DNA of 64,000 nt from Tenacibaculum skagerrakense (GCF_004345825.1 NZ_SLXM01000001.1:682001-746000); one strand, 5' to 3'; shown: positions 19,459 to 29,113, numbered from the stretch's first letter. Numbers and translations: made by a program. Notes: generated by a model not told the origin, from the sequence alone.

Positions 19459-21942
19459 ATGGCAAAAAATTTAGTAATTGTCGAGTCACCTGCTAAGGCT
19501 AAAACCATCGAGAAATTTTTAGGAAAAGATTTTCAAGTTGAATCAAGTTTTGGTCACATTGCAGATTTACCTTCAAAAGAGTTAGGAGTTAATGTAGAAG
19601 GAGATTTTAAGCCAAAATATATTGTATCTTCAGATAAGAAATCAGTAGTTAAAAAATTAAAAGATTTAGCAAAAAAAGCGGAAACGGTATGGCTAGCTTC
19701 CGATGAGGATCGTGAAGGAGAAGCTATTGCTTGGCATTTAGCTGAACAATTAAAACTAACGAAAGATAACACCAAGCGTATTGTTTTTAACTCGATTACA
19801 AAGAATGCAATTTTAAAAGCTATTGAAAATCCAAGAACTATTAATTATGACTTAGTAGATGCGCAGCAAGCTCGAAGAGTTTTAGATAGAATTGTTGGTT
19901 ATGAACTTTCGCCTGTACTATGGAGAAAAGTAAAAGCTGGATTATCAGCTGGTAGAGTACAATCTGTAGCTGTTCGATTAATAGTAGAAAAAGAAAGAGA
20001 AATTGAAAAGTTCAGTCCTGTAGCTTCTTACAGAATTGATGCAGAGTTTGAAAATGAGGAAGGAAAGACGTTTAAAGCAAAACTTCTTAAAAATTTCGAT
20101 ACAAAAGAAGAAGCTGAACGTTTTTTAAACTCGTGTTTGTCTGCTGAATTTAAAGTAGATGAATTACAAACTAAACCAGCTAAAAAATCACCAGCAGCAC
20201 CGTTCACAACTTCAACATTACAGCAGGAAGCTTCAAGAAAACTAGGTTTTCCTGTAGCTAAAACAATGATGATGGCTCAGCGTTTATATGAAGCAGGATT
20301 GATAACGTACATGAGAACTGATAGTGTAAATTTATCGGAAGAAGCAAAACAAGCAGCTGCAGAAGAAATTACAAAGTCGTACGGAAAAGAGTTTAGTAAA
20401 CCTAGAAACTATACAACAAAAGCCAAAGGAGCTCAAGAAGCGCACGAAGCAATTCGACCAACAAATATGGGACAGCATGAGGTTTCAGTTGACTATGATC
20501 AAGATAGATTGTATAGTTTAATATGGAAGAGAACATTAGCCTCTCAAATGAGTGATGCGGAGTTAGAGAGAACAAGTTTAAAAATAAGTAACAATAAAAA
20601 CGAACAGCGTTTCTCAGCTAATGGAGAAGTAATAACTTTTGAAGGTTTCTTAAAAGTATATTTGGAAGGAACCGATGATGAGGATGTTGAACAAGATGGA
20701 ATGTTGCCGAAAATGAAAGTTGGAGAAGAATTGGTAAATGAGTTTATATCTGCGACAGAAAGATATACTAGGCCGCCAGCTCGTTTTACTGAAGCTTCAT
20801 TAGTGAAAAGACTAGAAGAATTAGGAATAGGACGCCCTTCTACATATGCACCAACTATTTCTACAGTTCAACGTAGAGGATATGTGGAAAAAGGAACGGC
20901 TGAGGGAACTGAAAGAAATTATACACAATTAATATTAGCCAAAGGAGTAATAGCTGAAAAAGAATTAACTGAAAAAGTAGGAGCAGACAAAGGAAAGTTA
21001 ATGCCAACAGATATAGGAAATGTGGTTAATGATTTCTTGGTTGAAAACTTCTCTACTATTTTAGATTATGGATTTACCGCAAAAGTAGAGTCTGACTTTG
21101 ATGAAATAGCAGAAGGAAAAGAAGATTGGACTGCAATTATAAAGGGTTTTTATAAAGACTTTCATAATACAGTTCAAGACGTAGCCGAAAATGCTGAAAG
21201 AGCTAGTGGTCAACGTTTATTAGGTGTAGATCCTGAGTCTGGAAAGAATGTTTATGTTCGTTTAGGTAGGTTCGGAGCAATGGTTCAAATTGGTGAAGCA
21301 TCTGATGAAGAAAAGCCTAAGTTTGCAAGTTTACAAGGTGATCAAACTATGGGGTCTATTACTTTTGAGGAAGCAATGGATTTGTTTAAGTTGCCTAAAA
21401 CTTTAGGAAATTATGAAGGTAAAGAAGTTGAAGTTGCAAGTGGAAGATATGGGCCGTATATTAAGTTTGATGGCAAGTACGTATCATTAGATAAAGATGA
21501 AAATCCTATGTCTGTTGATATGGACAGAGCAATTGAGTTGATTGAAGCTAAAAGAAAAGCAGACGCTCCAATTGGAACTTATAAAGAAATGCCAATCCAA
21601 AAAGGCGTTGGAAGATTTGGTCCTTTTATTAAATGGAATTCTATTTTTATTAACGTAAATAAGAAATACGACTTTGATAATTTAAGTCAGTCTGATCTAG
21701 AAGAACTTATTGAGGATAAGTTAAAGAAAGAACAAGAAAAATTGATTCATGACTGGGAAGATGTAGGTATTAGAGTAGAGAAAGCTAGGTGGGGGAGATT
21801 TAATGTTATCAAAGGTAAATCAAAAGTAGAATTACCTAAGACAACTGAAATAGATAAATTTACTAAAGAAGAGGCAGTTAAGCTTTTTGAAGCGAAAAAA
21901 ACAGCTAAAAAGACTGCTAAAAAAACAACTAAAAAGAAATAA
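19459..21942 (+). CDS. topA: DNA topoisomerase I (type IA)
   Basis: 827 residues. Relaxes negative supercoils through a 5'-phosphotyrosine intermediate. The TOPRIM domain is at the start (LVIVESPAKAKTIEKFLG, then DEDREGEAIAWH near residue 80); the catalytic tyrosine is Y284 in GLITYMRTDS. The C-terminal region has repeats of the TopA_C type (GRYGPYIKFDGKYVSL, GRFGPFIKWN) instead of four-cysteine zinc fingers, and a lysine tail built of KKTAK units. This finger-free end is normal in Bacteroidota. It stands alone, divergent from miaB. Confidence 0.97.
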   Translation: MAKNLVIVESPAKAKTIEKFLGKDFQVESSFGHIADLPSKELGVNVEGDFKPKYIVSSDKKSVVKKLKDLAKKAETVWLASDEDREGEAIAWHLAEQLKLTKDNTKRIVFNSITKNAILKAIENPRTINYDLVDAQQARRVLDRIVGYELSPVLWRKVKAGLSAGRVQSVAVRLIVEKEREIEKFSPVASYRIDAEFENEEGKTFKAKLLKNFDTKEEAERFLNSCLSAEFKVDELQTKPAKKSPAAPFTTSTLQQEASRKLGFPVAKTMMMAQRLYEAGLITYMRTDSVNLSEEAKQAAAEEITKSYGKEFSKPRNYTTKAKGAQEAHEAIRPTNMGQHEVSVDYDQDRLYSLIWKRTLASQMSDAELERTSLKISNNKNEQRFSANGEVITFEGFLKVYLEGTDDEDVEQDGMLPKMKVGEELVNEFISATERYTRPPARFTEASLVKRLEELGIGRPSTYAPTISTVQRRGYVEKGTAEGTERNYTQLILAKGVIAEKELTEKVGADKGKLMPTDIGNVVNDFLVENFSTILDYGFTAKVESDFDEIAEGKEDWTAIIKGFYKDFHNTVQDVAENAERASGQRLLGVDPESGKNVYVRLGRFGAMVQIGEASDEEKPKFASLQGDQTMGSITFEEAMDLFKLPKTLGNYEGKEVEVASGRYGPYIKFDGKYVSLDKDENPMSVDMDRAIELIEAKRKADAPIGTYKEMPIQKGVGRFGPFIKWNSIFINVNKKYDFDNLSQSDLEELIEDKLKKEQEKLIHDWEDVGIRVEKARWGRFNVIKGKSKVELPKTTEIDKFTKEEAVKLFEAKKTAKKTAKKTTKKK

Positions 21943-21980
21943 ATTTATATCTTGCCCCAGTTCACTAATCCCCTAAATTA

Positions 21981-23141
21981 ATGAATAGCGATTTTTTATC
22001 ACCTATAGATGATAAGGTTGTTACTCATATAGAGTTGCAATCTCCAAACTCCATTGGTAAAAAAATGAGAGTTCATACGGTCCAAAGTGGTTTTCCAGAT
22101 TTGGAAGACGTTGCTGTGGCTATTATTGGTGTTAAAGAAGGAAGAAAAGCAATCAATAATAATTGTTGTGGAGAAAATCTCACAGAAATAAGAAAAAACT
22201 TATATCAACTTTTTCCTGGTAATTGGAGTTTAAATGTTGCTGACTTAGGCAATATAGAGGCAGGTAATAAGGTGGAAGATACTTATTATGCAGTTTCAGA
22301 TGTAACTTCAACTTTGTTGAAAAAAAATATAGTCGTAATTTTAATAGGTGGTAGTCAGGATATAACATATGCTAATTACAGAGCATATGATACGCTGGAA
22401 CAAACGATAAATTTAACAGCTATTGATAATCGATTTGATTTAGGAACTATTGAAGAAGATTTGAATGCTAATTCCTATTTGAGTAAGATTATTATGGAAG
22501 AACCAAATAATTTATTCAATTATAGCAATATTGGTTATCAAACGTATTTTAATGCTCAAGAAGAAATTAATTTGCTTCAAAATTTATATTTTGATACCTT
22601 TAGGTTAGGAGAAGTTAAACCACTTGAGTTAGTTGAACCGATTTTAAGAGATGCTGACATAGTAAGTGTTGATATTGGAGCTGTTCGTTCGAGCGATGCT
22701 CCTGGAAATAAAAATGCTGTCCCTAATGGATTTTACGGAGAAGATTTATGTGCAATTGCCAGATACGCGGGTATTAGCGATAAAGTTACTTCTTTTGGAA
22801 TTTATGAGTATAACAGTAGATATGATAATAACAACCAAACATCTAGTTTAATTGCCCAAACAATTTGGTATTTCATCGAAGGAGTAAATTTTAGAGCCAA
22901 AGATTATCCGTATTCTTGCAATCAGAATTATCAAAAGTTCAGCGTTATTCTCGAAGATGATGATCCAATTAATTTCTATAAAAGTGACAAAAGTGGCAGA
23001 TGGTGGATGGAGATAAATTTAATATCGGATAATAAATACAAGAGACATGCGTTAATACCATGTGCATATCAAGATTATGTATTGGCATTAGAGCAAAAAA
23101 TTCCTGAAAGATGGTACAAGGCGCAACAAAAACTTACATAA
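21981..23141 (+). CDS. Arginase-fold (ureohydrolase family) protein with altered metal site
   Basis: 386 residues. The fold and motif order are those of arginase/formimidoylglutamase, but the metal ligands are changed: GGSQD (123-127) replaces GGDHS, IDNRFDLG (148-155) replaces DAHxD, and SVDIGAVRSSDAPG (229-242) replaces SxDxDxxDPxxxPG. The aspartates are partly kept and the histidines are lost. Databases often label such flavobacterial proteins formimidoylglutamase; the residues argue against assuming that activity. It ends 92 bases before gldK, which has its own -7 box, so the two are neighbours rather than a proven operon. Not part of any histidine-degradation cluster here. Confidence 0.8.
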   Translation: MNSDFLSPIDDKVVTHIELQSPNSIGKKMRVHTVQSGFPDLEDVAVAIIGVKEGRKAINNNCCGENLTEIRKNLYQLFPGNWSLNVADLGNIEAGNKVEDTYYAVSDVTSTLLKKNIVVILIGGSQDITYANYRAYDTLEQTINLTAIDNRFDLGTIEEDLNANSYLSKIIMEEPNNLFNYSNIGYQTYFNAQEEINLLQNLYFDTFRLGEVKPLELVEPILRDADIVSVDIGAVRSSDAPGNKNAVPNGFYGEDLCAIARYAGISDKVTSFGIYEYNSRYDNNNQTSSLIAQTIWYFIEGVNFRAKDYPYSCNQNYQKFSVILEDDDPINFYKSDKSGRWWMEINLISDNKYKRHALIPCAYQDYVLALEQKIPERWYKAQQKLT

Positions 23142-23148
23142 AAAAAGT

Positions 23149-23156
23149 TATATTTG
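23149..23156 (+). promoter_or_regulatory. -7 promoter element (TATATTTG) of gldKLMN
   Basis: Exact TAnnTTTG just after the upstream stop codon, giving a leader of roughly 72 bases before the gldK ATG. Confidence 0.5.
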
Positions 23157-23233
23157 CATCCCTTGAGAGTAAATGTTGAAAAAATAATAATTCATTAATA
23201 AGAAAGTTACGAACTCTTTAATAAGTGTAAAGT

Positions 23234-24598
23234 ATGAAGAAAGTAGCACTATTTGCCCTAATATTGGTTTTTTTCTATAGTTGTGGATCAAGCAATGATA
23301 GAGGGGAATTAGTTGGAGTTAAGTCTAAAAGAAAATGGTTTGCCGAAAAACCTTTCGGTATGGTATATATAAAAGGAGGTTCGTTTACTATGGGTAAACA
23401 AGACGAAGATCCTCTTGGAGCTATGAATGCTCCAACAAGAACTGTAACAGTTCAGCCATTTTACATGGACGAAACTGAAATTACAAATAGCGAGTACAAA
23501 CAGTTTGTGTATTGGGTAAGAGATTCAATCGTTAGAACTAAATTAGCTTACCAAGCAGAATTTGCTTCTGTAGATCCAGTAGATGGAGCTAAGCCAACAG
23601 GTATTCAATTATATGCTTTTGCTTCGAAAGATACAGTTGGAGAATCTCCATATGAGAAATATATGAGAGAGAATTATTATGAAGTAGGTCAAGGTTTAGA
23701 TTCTATCAAACCATTGAATTGGGAAGAAGAGATCATTTGGAATAAAGAAGATTTTCCTGACGCAGATTATGTAGAGGTTATGGACTCATTATTTTTAAAT
23801 AAAGATGAGGCTTTAAACGGAATACCTACTTTTAATACTAAATTGTTAAACTATAGATATTATTGGTTTGATAATGAAGAGGCTGCCAGAACTGGAGGAA
23901 ACAGAAAAGCCTTTTTAAGAGATAAAGTTTTAAATGTCTATCCAGACACCACTGTATGGATTAAAGATTTCAACTATTCATACAATGATCCAATGCACCA
24001 AGAATATTTTGCACATAAAGCATTTGAAGATTATCCAGTTGTTGGTGTGGATTGGTTCCAAGCAAGAGCTTTTTGCCATTGGAGAACTAAAAATAAAAAT
24101 GCTTACCAACGTTCTAAGAAAAATTTAGGTTTAGTTCCTTCATTCAGATTGCCAACGGAGGCAGAATGGGAGTATGCTGCTCGTGGAGGTCTTGATTATG
24201 CAAAGTATCCATGGGGAGGTCCAAGTACGACAAGTGATAGAGGATGTTTCTTAGCTAACTTTAAACCTGTACGTGGAGATTATGCTGCCGATGGAGCATT
24301 ATATACAGTAGAAGCAATGTCTTACAATCCTAACGGATTTGGATTATATAATATGGCTGGAAATGTTTCTGAATGGACTCATACTGCTTACAACCAAATG
24401 TCTTACTATATGGGGTCAACAATGAACCCAAATGTTGAGAATATTAAAAACCGTCGTAAAATTGTACGTGGTGGATCATGGAAAGATGTAGCTTACTTTT
24501 TAGAAGTTGGTTCTCGTGATTGGGAATATGCTGATACCTCAAGAAGTTATATTGGATTTAGAACCGTACAAGATTATTTAGGTACCAAGAAACAATAA
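23234..24598 (+). CDS. gldK: Gliding motility / type IX secretion lipoprotein GldK
   Basis: 454 residues. The lipoprotein signal ends FFYSC (Cys17), followed by an SUMF1/formylglycine-generating-enzyme-type domain through most of the protein: KGGSFTMGKQDEDP, DETEITNSEYKQFV, FRLPTEAEWEYAARGG and IVRGGSWKD. GldK and GldN form the periplasmic ring attached to the outer membrane in the type IX secretion machine. The gene leads gldKLMN, with gaps of 54, 33 and 26 bases. No enzyme activity is expected despite the fold. Confidence 0.97.
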   Translation: MKKVALFALILVFFYSCGSSNDRGELVGVKSKRKWFAEKPFGMVYIKGGSFTMGKQDEDPLGAMNAPTRTVTVQPFYMDETEITNSEYKQFVYWVRDSIVRTKLAYQAEFASVDPVDGAKPTGIQLYAFASKDTVGESPYEKYMRENYYEVGQGLDSIKPLNWEEEIIWNKEDFPDADYVEVMDSLFLNKDEALNGIPTFNTKLLNYRYYWFDNEEAARTGGNRKAFLRDKVLNVYPDTTVWIKDFNYSYNDPMHQEYFAHKAFEDYPVVGVDWFQARAFCHWRTKNKNAYQRSKKNLGLVPSFRLPTEAEWEYAARGGLDYAKYPWGGPSTTSDRGCFLANFKPVRGDYAADGALYTVEAMSYNPNGFGLYNMAGNVSEWTHTAYNQMSYYMGSTMNPNVENIKNRRKIVRGGSWKDVAYFLEVGSRDWEYADTSRSYIGFRTVQDYLGTKKQ

Positions 24599-24652
24599 GA
24601 GAACAATTAATAAGTAATAAATAAATATCCCTAATTAAAAACAAGTATTATT

Positions 24653-25294
24653 ATGGCACAATCAAAATCGACTAAGAAATTATTCAACATGGCTTATGGT
24701 TTAGGAGCAGCAGTAGTAATTGCAGGTGCATTGTTCAAAATTATGCACTATCCTGGAGCTAATACCATGTTAGTAGTAGGTATGTCTGTTGAAGCATTAG
24801 TATTCGCATTATCTGCTTTTGAACCAGTAGAGGATGAGTTAGATTGGACAAAAGTGTATCCTGAGTTAGCAGATGGAACATCTACAGGAAGAGGTGGTAA
24901 GAAAGAAGCATCACCAGAAGAAGCACAGTCTATGTTGTCTAAAAAATTAGATGAAATTTTACAAGAAGCTAAATTAGATGCACAATTAGTATCTAGATTA
25001 GGAACTTCTATCAAAGATTTCCAAGGAGCTGTAGAGCCATTAGCTTCTGCATCTCAATCTATTTCTGCTACAAATAATTATAATGAGCAAATGTCTAAAG
25101 CAGCAGCTCAAATGGCTTCTTTAAACAGTTTATACCAAACACAAGTAGAGAACGCTTCTAAGCAAGCAGATTTAAACTCTGCTATGGTTGAAAATTCTCA
25201 ACGTTTACAAGAGCAAATGCAATCGTTAGCAACGAACTTATCGTCGTTAAATGGAGTATATGGAGGAATGTTATCTGCAATGAGCAATAAATAA
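24653..25294 (+). CDS. gldL: Type IX secretion / gliding motor protein GldL
   Basis: 213 residues. Two transmembrane helices near the N-terminus (about 12-28 and 37-55: LGAAVVIAGALFKIMHY and MLVVGMSVEALVFALSAF) are followed by a cytoplasmic tail with coiled-coil character rich in Gln, Ala and Ser. GldL and GldM form the proton-driven motor in the inner membrane. A conserved Glu lies in helix 2 (SVEALVF). Position between gldK and gldM confirms the call. Confidence 0.97.
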   Translation: MAQSKSTKKLFNMAYGLGAAVVIAGALFKIMHYPGANTMLVVGMSVEALVFALSAFEPVEDELDWTKVYPELADGTSTGRGGKKEASPEEAQSMLSKKLDEILQEAKLDAQLVSRLGTSIKDFQGAVEPLASASQSISATNNYNEQMSKAAAQMASLNSLYQTQVENASKQADLNSAMVENSQRLQEQMQSLATNLSSLNGVYGGMLSAMSNK

Positions 25295-25327
25295 TTTATT
25301 ATTAACTAAACAAACTAATTGTAAATT

Positions 25328-26860
25328 ATGGCAGGCGGAAAACAATCTCCAAGGCAGAAGATGATTAACCTTATGTATCTAGTATTCTTAGCTATGATGG
25401 CTATGAATATGGGTAAAGAGGTATTATCAGCTTTTGGCTTGATGAATGAAAAATTAGCAGATGCAAATCAAAGAGCAACTGAAAAGAATGCTGCGGCTTA
25501 CGCAAATTTAGCAACAAAGGCAGCAGAACAAGCTAAACAGTACGGTGAGGCTAAAGAGAAAACAGATGAATTAAAAGTAAAGGCTAATGAACTTTATTCT
25601 TATCTAGAGGATCTTAAGGGTAAAATGACAGCAGATATTGAAGATAAAAAGGACTATGAGTTAATGGATAAGTCAGCTTTTTTAGATTCTTATTTCTTTG
25701 AAAGTGGTACTATAAGTCCTAATGGTAAAGAATTTGTTTCTAAAATTGATGAATTTAGAAAATCTGCTTTAGATATTTTAGGAGAAACTGATTTAGGAAC
25801 TGTGGTTGAATCACGTTTTGATACTAACCCAGTAAAAAACAGAGAAGGATTACAGTTAAATTGGTTAAATTACAATTATGAAGGGTTTCCTTTAATTGCT
25901 TCGTTAACTAAATTAACTCAGATACAAGCAGATGTTAAAGCTACTGAATCTGATGCGTTATCAGCTTTATTGCAAGGAGAGATGGAGAGTGCAGTTTCTA
26001 TGACAAACTACGATGCAATGGTAGTTTTTGATAAAAACGCATATTATCCTGGTGAAAAATTATCTGGTAAAATTGTATTAGGTAAGAACGATCCAAATTT
26101 AACTGCTGAAAAAGTAGTTATCAATGGTGAAGATTGGCCAGATGATAAAATCAAAGCAGGTCAGGTTATTTTAGATGGTCCAGCAGGTAGCGTTGGAGAT
26201 AGAGAAATTAAAGGTTCTTTCTTCTTCAAAGAAAATGACTCTTTAGTAGAGATCCCTATTAAAGGAGGATACTCTGTAATTCCAAGACCTAATGAAGCTG
26301 TAATTTCTGCTGATAAAATGAACGCAGTATACCGTGGATTATCTAACCCAATGACTATTTCTATGCCTGGAGTACCTTCTAATAAGGTTTCTGCCTCTGC
26401 AGCAGGTTTAAGAAGAGTTAAAGGAGATAGCTATATGATGACGCCAGGTAGCGGAAGTGAAGTAACTATTCGTGTTACCGGTACATTACCAGATGGTAAA
26501 AAAGTAAGCTCTAACAAGAAGTTTAGAATTAAAGATATTCCACCAGCAGTGGGAGCAGTAAGAGGTGAATACGGTACAGTATCTATGCCAAAAGCGAGTG
26601 CAGGTAATGTGTCAATTGGTGCATTATTACCAGATTTCTTATTTGATCTTAAACTAAACGTTACTAGCTTTAAAGTTAAAGTTCCTGGACAGCCTGCAGT
26701 GCCAGTAACAGGAAATAGAATAAATGCTAGAGCTAAAGCTGCAATTGCAAAGGCTAGAAGAGACGATGTTGTTAATATCTTTGATATTCAGGCTACAGTT
26801 TCGGGTTCTGGAGCAAAAGTAAAAAAAGTAGTTGGAGTAGGTATTAAAATTTCTAACTAA
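25328..26860 (+). CDS. gldM: Type IX secretion / gliding motor protein GldM
   Basis: 510 residues. One transmembrane helix (about 11-33, MINLMYLVFLAMMAMNM) anchors the protein, and the rest is a long periplasmic shaft: a helical bundle (about 40-220) followed by beta domains (GldM D2-D4), with AMVVFDKNAYYPGEKL opening the second. GldM spans the periplasm to the GldKN ring and transmits motor rotation. Length and segment order match the characterised Flavobacterium johnsoniae protein. Confidence 0.97.
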   Translation: MAGGKQSPRQKMINLMYLVFLAMMAMNMGKEVLSAFGLMNEKLADANQRATEKNAAAYANLATKAAEQAKQYGEAKEKTDELKVKANELYSYLEDLKGKMTADIEDKKDYELMDKSAFLDSYFFESGTISPNGKEFVSKIDEFRKSALDILGETDLGTVVESRFDTNPVKNREGLQLNWLNYNYEGFPLIASLTKLTQIQADVKATESDALSALLQGEMESAVSMTNYDAMVVFDKNAYYPGEKLSGKIVLGKNDPNLTAEKVVINGEDWPDDKIKAGQVILDGPAGSVGDREIKGSFFFKENDSLVEIPIKGGYSVIPRPNEAVISADKMNAVYRGLSNPMTISMPGVPSNKVSASAAGLRRVKGDSYMMTPGSGSEVTIRVTGTLPDGKKVSSNKKFRIKDIPPAVGAVRGEYGTVSMPKASAGNVSIGALLPDFLFDLKLNVTSFKVKVPGQPAVPVTGNRINARAKAAIAKARRDDVVNIFDIQATVSGSGAKVKKVVGVGIKISN

Positions 26861-26886
26861 GAAAGTAAATTAAAAAACAATATAGT

Positions 26887-27762
26887 ATGAATTGGAAGCG
26901 TTTTTATATGGTTACTATGGTATTAGCTACATCATTTGTAGGAAATGCACAGGCCAATCTATTAAATGCTAGTAAAGTAGAGGAGATTGGTGTTAAAAAT
27001 CAAAATGAGATTGATGCTGATGATGATAAACCACTACCTTACGGTTACATAAGTGACAGAGACGTTCTATGGTCTAAGGTAGTTTGGGAGTTTGTTGATT
27101 TGAACCAAAAAATTAACTTACCGTACTATTATCCGATTGATACAACTAATACTTCTAATACAAGACGTTCTTTGTTTGATACTTTAATGAAAGGTATTAA
27201 AGATGGAAAAATAACTGAAGTTTATGATGACTCATACTTTACTACAAGAATAGGTATGAAAGAAATCAAGCAAAAAACTTATAACCTTAGAGAAGTAGAT
27301 GGAGGTGAAGCTAATGGAGGTTATTCAGATCCGTATTATGTACAGTCTCAAGATATCAAAGGATATTTAATTAAAGGTATCTGGTATTTTGATAAGCGAC
27401 AAGGTGAGTTAAAGTACAGAATGTTAGCTATTGCACCAATGGGACCAGACGTACAAGTTATGGGAGTTGAAGAAATTGAGGATGATGATATCTATGAGTT
27501 ATTCTGGGTGTTCTTCCCTGATGCTAGAGACGTATTGCATGCTTCTAAAGTATTCAATCCAAAGAACTCAGCGCATCCAATTTCTTATGATAACTTGTTA
27601 AACGCTCGTCGTTTTAATGCAACAGTTGTAAAAGAAGAAAACTTATATGGAGATAGAAAGATTTCTGACTATATCAGAGGAAATTCATTATTCCAATTAT
27701 TAGAAGCTGATAGAATTAAAGAAGGTATCCGTAACCGAGAAATGGATATGTGGAATTATTAA
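26887..27762 (+). CDS. gldN: Gliding motility / type IX secretion protein GldN
   Basis: 291 residues with a signal peptide (1-22, ending GNAQ). The GldN family core is clear: YISDRDVLWSKVVWEFVDLN near residue 54, and the C-terminal ISDYIRGNSLFQLLEADRIK. It forms the periplasmic ring with GldK. It is the last gene of gldKLMN, with a strong terminator 20 bases after its stop. Confidence 0.97.
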   Translation: MNWKRFYMVTMVLATSFVGNAQANLLNASKVEEIGVKNQNEIDADDDKPLPYGYISDRDVLWSKVVWEFVDLNQKINLPYYYPIDTTNTSNTRRSLFDTLMKGIKDGKITEVYDDSYFTTRIGMKEIKQKTYNLREVDGGEANGGYSDPYYVQSQDIKGYLIKGIWYFDKRQGELKYRMLAIAPMGPDVQVMGVEEIEDDDIYELFWVFFPDARDVLHASKVFNPKNSAHPISYDNLLNARRFNATVVKEENLYGDRKISDYIRGNSLFQLLEADRIKEGIRNREMDMWNY

Positions 27763-27781
27763 TTCTATTCTAAATAAAACT

Positions 27782-27811
27782 AAAAAGCGCTCTGTACAGA
27801 GCGCTTTTTTT
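27782..27811 (+). terminator. Intrinsic terminator of gldKLMN
   Basis: A perfect inverted repeat centred on TA, stem core AGCGCTCTG / CAGAGCGCT with flanking A-run and T-run. Confidence 0.93.
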
Positions 27812-27824
27812 ATGGATTTATAGT

Positions 27825-27832
27825 TACTTTTG
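27825..27832 (+). promoter_or_regulatory. -7 promoter element (TACTTTTG), leaderless arrangement
   Basis: Exact TAnnTTTG ending four bases before the next ATG, so the transcript would begin at or within the start codon. Confidence 0.5.
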
Positions 27833-27836
27833 AGAC

Positions 27837-28877
27837 ATGAAAGTTGATTACATTGTAGTTGGTTTAGGATTAGCCGGTTTAGCATTTATAGAACAGTTAG
27901 AGAAACATCATAAAAGCTATAAAGTTTTTGAAGATGATTCGCAAAATTCTTCTAGTGTTGCAGGAGGTACTTACAATCCTGTTATTTTAAAACGTTTTAC
28001 GCCTGTTTGGAATGGTCACGAACAATTGGAGTTTGCTATGCCGTTTTATAAAGAACTTTCTGATAAATTACAGGCAGAGTTTGATACTAAATTTACTACT
28101 AAGAAAGTGTTTAATTCTGTTGGAGATGAAAACAATTGGTTTACAGCGCTTGACAAACCGATGCTTTCAAATTACATGAAACCTGAAATTTTTAAAAAAA
28201 AGATACCTGGTGTTATAGGAGATTTTGGTTTTGGAGAGCTTATCGGTACAGGTAGAATAGATACTAAAAAGTTAATTTCAGAATACCGTTCATTATTAAT
28301 TGAACAAGACTCTTTAACTAAAGAGCGTTTCGATTATCATGATTTAAAGATTTCTGAACATAAAGTTCAATATAAAGAATTAGAAGCCAGTAAAGTAGTT
28401 TTCTGTGAAGGATTTGGTTTAAAAGCAAATCCGTTTTTTAATTACTTACCACTTAACGGTACCAAAGGTGAGATTATCACTATTCATGCACCAGAATTAA
28501 AAATTGACTTTCTATTAAAATCAGCTGTCTTTGTACTGCCTTTAGGAAATGATTATTACAAAGTCGGAGCAACATTTAATTGGACAGACAAAACACTACA
28601 GCTAACTGACAAAGGAAAAAAAGAGTTAGTTGATAAACTAAACAAAACCATTTCTGTTGCGTATACTATAGTAGAACAAACAGCAGGAATACGACCTACA
28701 GTAAAGGATAGGAGACCATTAGTAGGCGTGCATTCAGAATACCCACAATTAAGCGTTTTAAACGGTTTAGGAACTCGAGGTGTTATGATAGCACCAACAA
28801 TAGCAAAAAACCTTTTTAATCATCTCGAATTTGGCGAAGAATTGGATAGAGAAATTGATATCAAAAGATTTGATTAG
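27837..28877 (+). CDS. FAD-dependent oxidoreductase of the DAO family
   Basis: 346 residues, cytoplasmic. The N-terminal Rossmann motif is VVGLGLAGLAF (GxGxAG at 9-14), followed at 43-48 by GGTYNP, the family FAD contact. A C-terminal GIRPTVKDRRPLVGVH and NGLGTRGVMIAP match the D-amino-acid oxidase/glycine oxidase superfamily, where this Arg-rich segment binds the substrate carboxylate. The exact substrate cannot be told. It is a single gene behind the gldN terminator. Confidence 0.85.
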   Translation: MKVDYIVVGLGLAGLAFIEQLEKHHKSYKVFEDDSQNSSSVAGGTYNPVILKRFTPVWNGHEQLEFAMPFYKELSDKLQAEFDTKFTTKKVFNSVGDENNWFTALDKPMLSNYMKPEIFKKKIPGVIGDFGFGELIGTGRIDTKKLISEYRSLLIEQDSLTKERFDYHDLKISEHKVQYKELEASKVVFCEGFGLKANPFFNYLPLNGTKGEIITIHAPELKIDFLLKSAVFVLPLGNDYYKVGATFNWTDKTLQLTDKGKKELVDKLNKTISVAYTIVEQTAGIRPTVKDRRPLVGVHSEYPQLSVLNGLGTRGVMIAPTIAKNLFNHLEFGEELDREIDIKRFD

Positions 28878-28900
28878 CTTTAGCTATTAGAAGTTTATCT

Positions 28901-28924
28901 GGTGATTGAGCGAAGTCGAAATCA
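28901..28924 (+). repeat. Dispersed repeat, GAGCGAAGTCGAA type, copy 1
   Basis: Core TGATTGAGCGAAGTCGAAAT. It shares 22 consecutive bases with copy 2, 69 bases downstream. Lies in the 236-base gap 28878-29113, which holds no gene. Confidence 0.75.
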
Positions 28925-28969
28925 TATTTTAAAATGAAATCTAGCTTTATTGTTTGTAAAGTATAAATA

Positions 28970-28993
28970 GGTGATTGAGCGAAGTCGAAATTA
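28970..28993 (+). repeat. Dispersed repeat, GAGCGAAGTCGAA type, copy 2
   Basis: Same orientation and core as copy 1; differs only in the last bases. Confidence 0.75.
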
Positions 28994-29010
28994 CTTGCAA
29001 GAGAGAGTTT

Positions 29011-29034
29011 TAGCTTCGACTCCGCTCAGCTACC
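29011..29034 (-). repeat. Dispersed repeat, GAGCGGAGTCGAA type, inverted copy 3
   Basis: Inverted relative to copies 1 and 2. All 24 bases match the copy at 48253-48276 when reverse complemented (core AGCTGAGCGGAGTCGAAGCT). Confidence 0.8.
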
Positions 29035-29056
29035 ATTTTATTTGTTGTTTATAGAT

Positions 29057-29082
29057 AGTGATTATACGAAGTCGAAATCACT
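29057..29082 (+). repeat. Dispersed repeat, degenerate copy 4
   Basis: GTGATTATACGAAGTCGAAA with outer arms AGTGATT / AATCACT; a decayed member of the same family in the same gap. Confidence 0.6.
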
Positions 29083-29113
29083 CAAACACTCCAAATACAA
29101 TTTGATATAGAAT

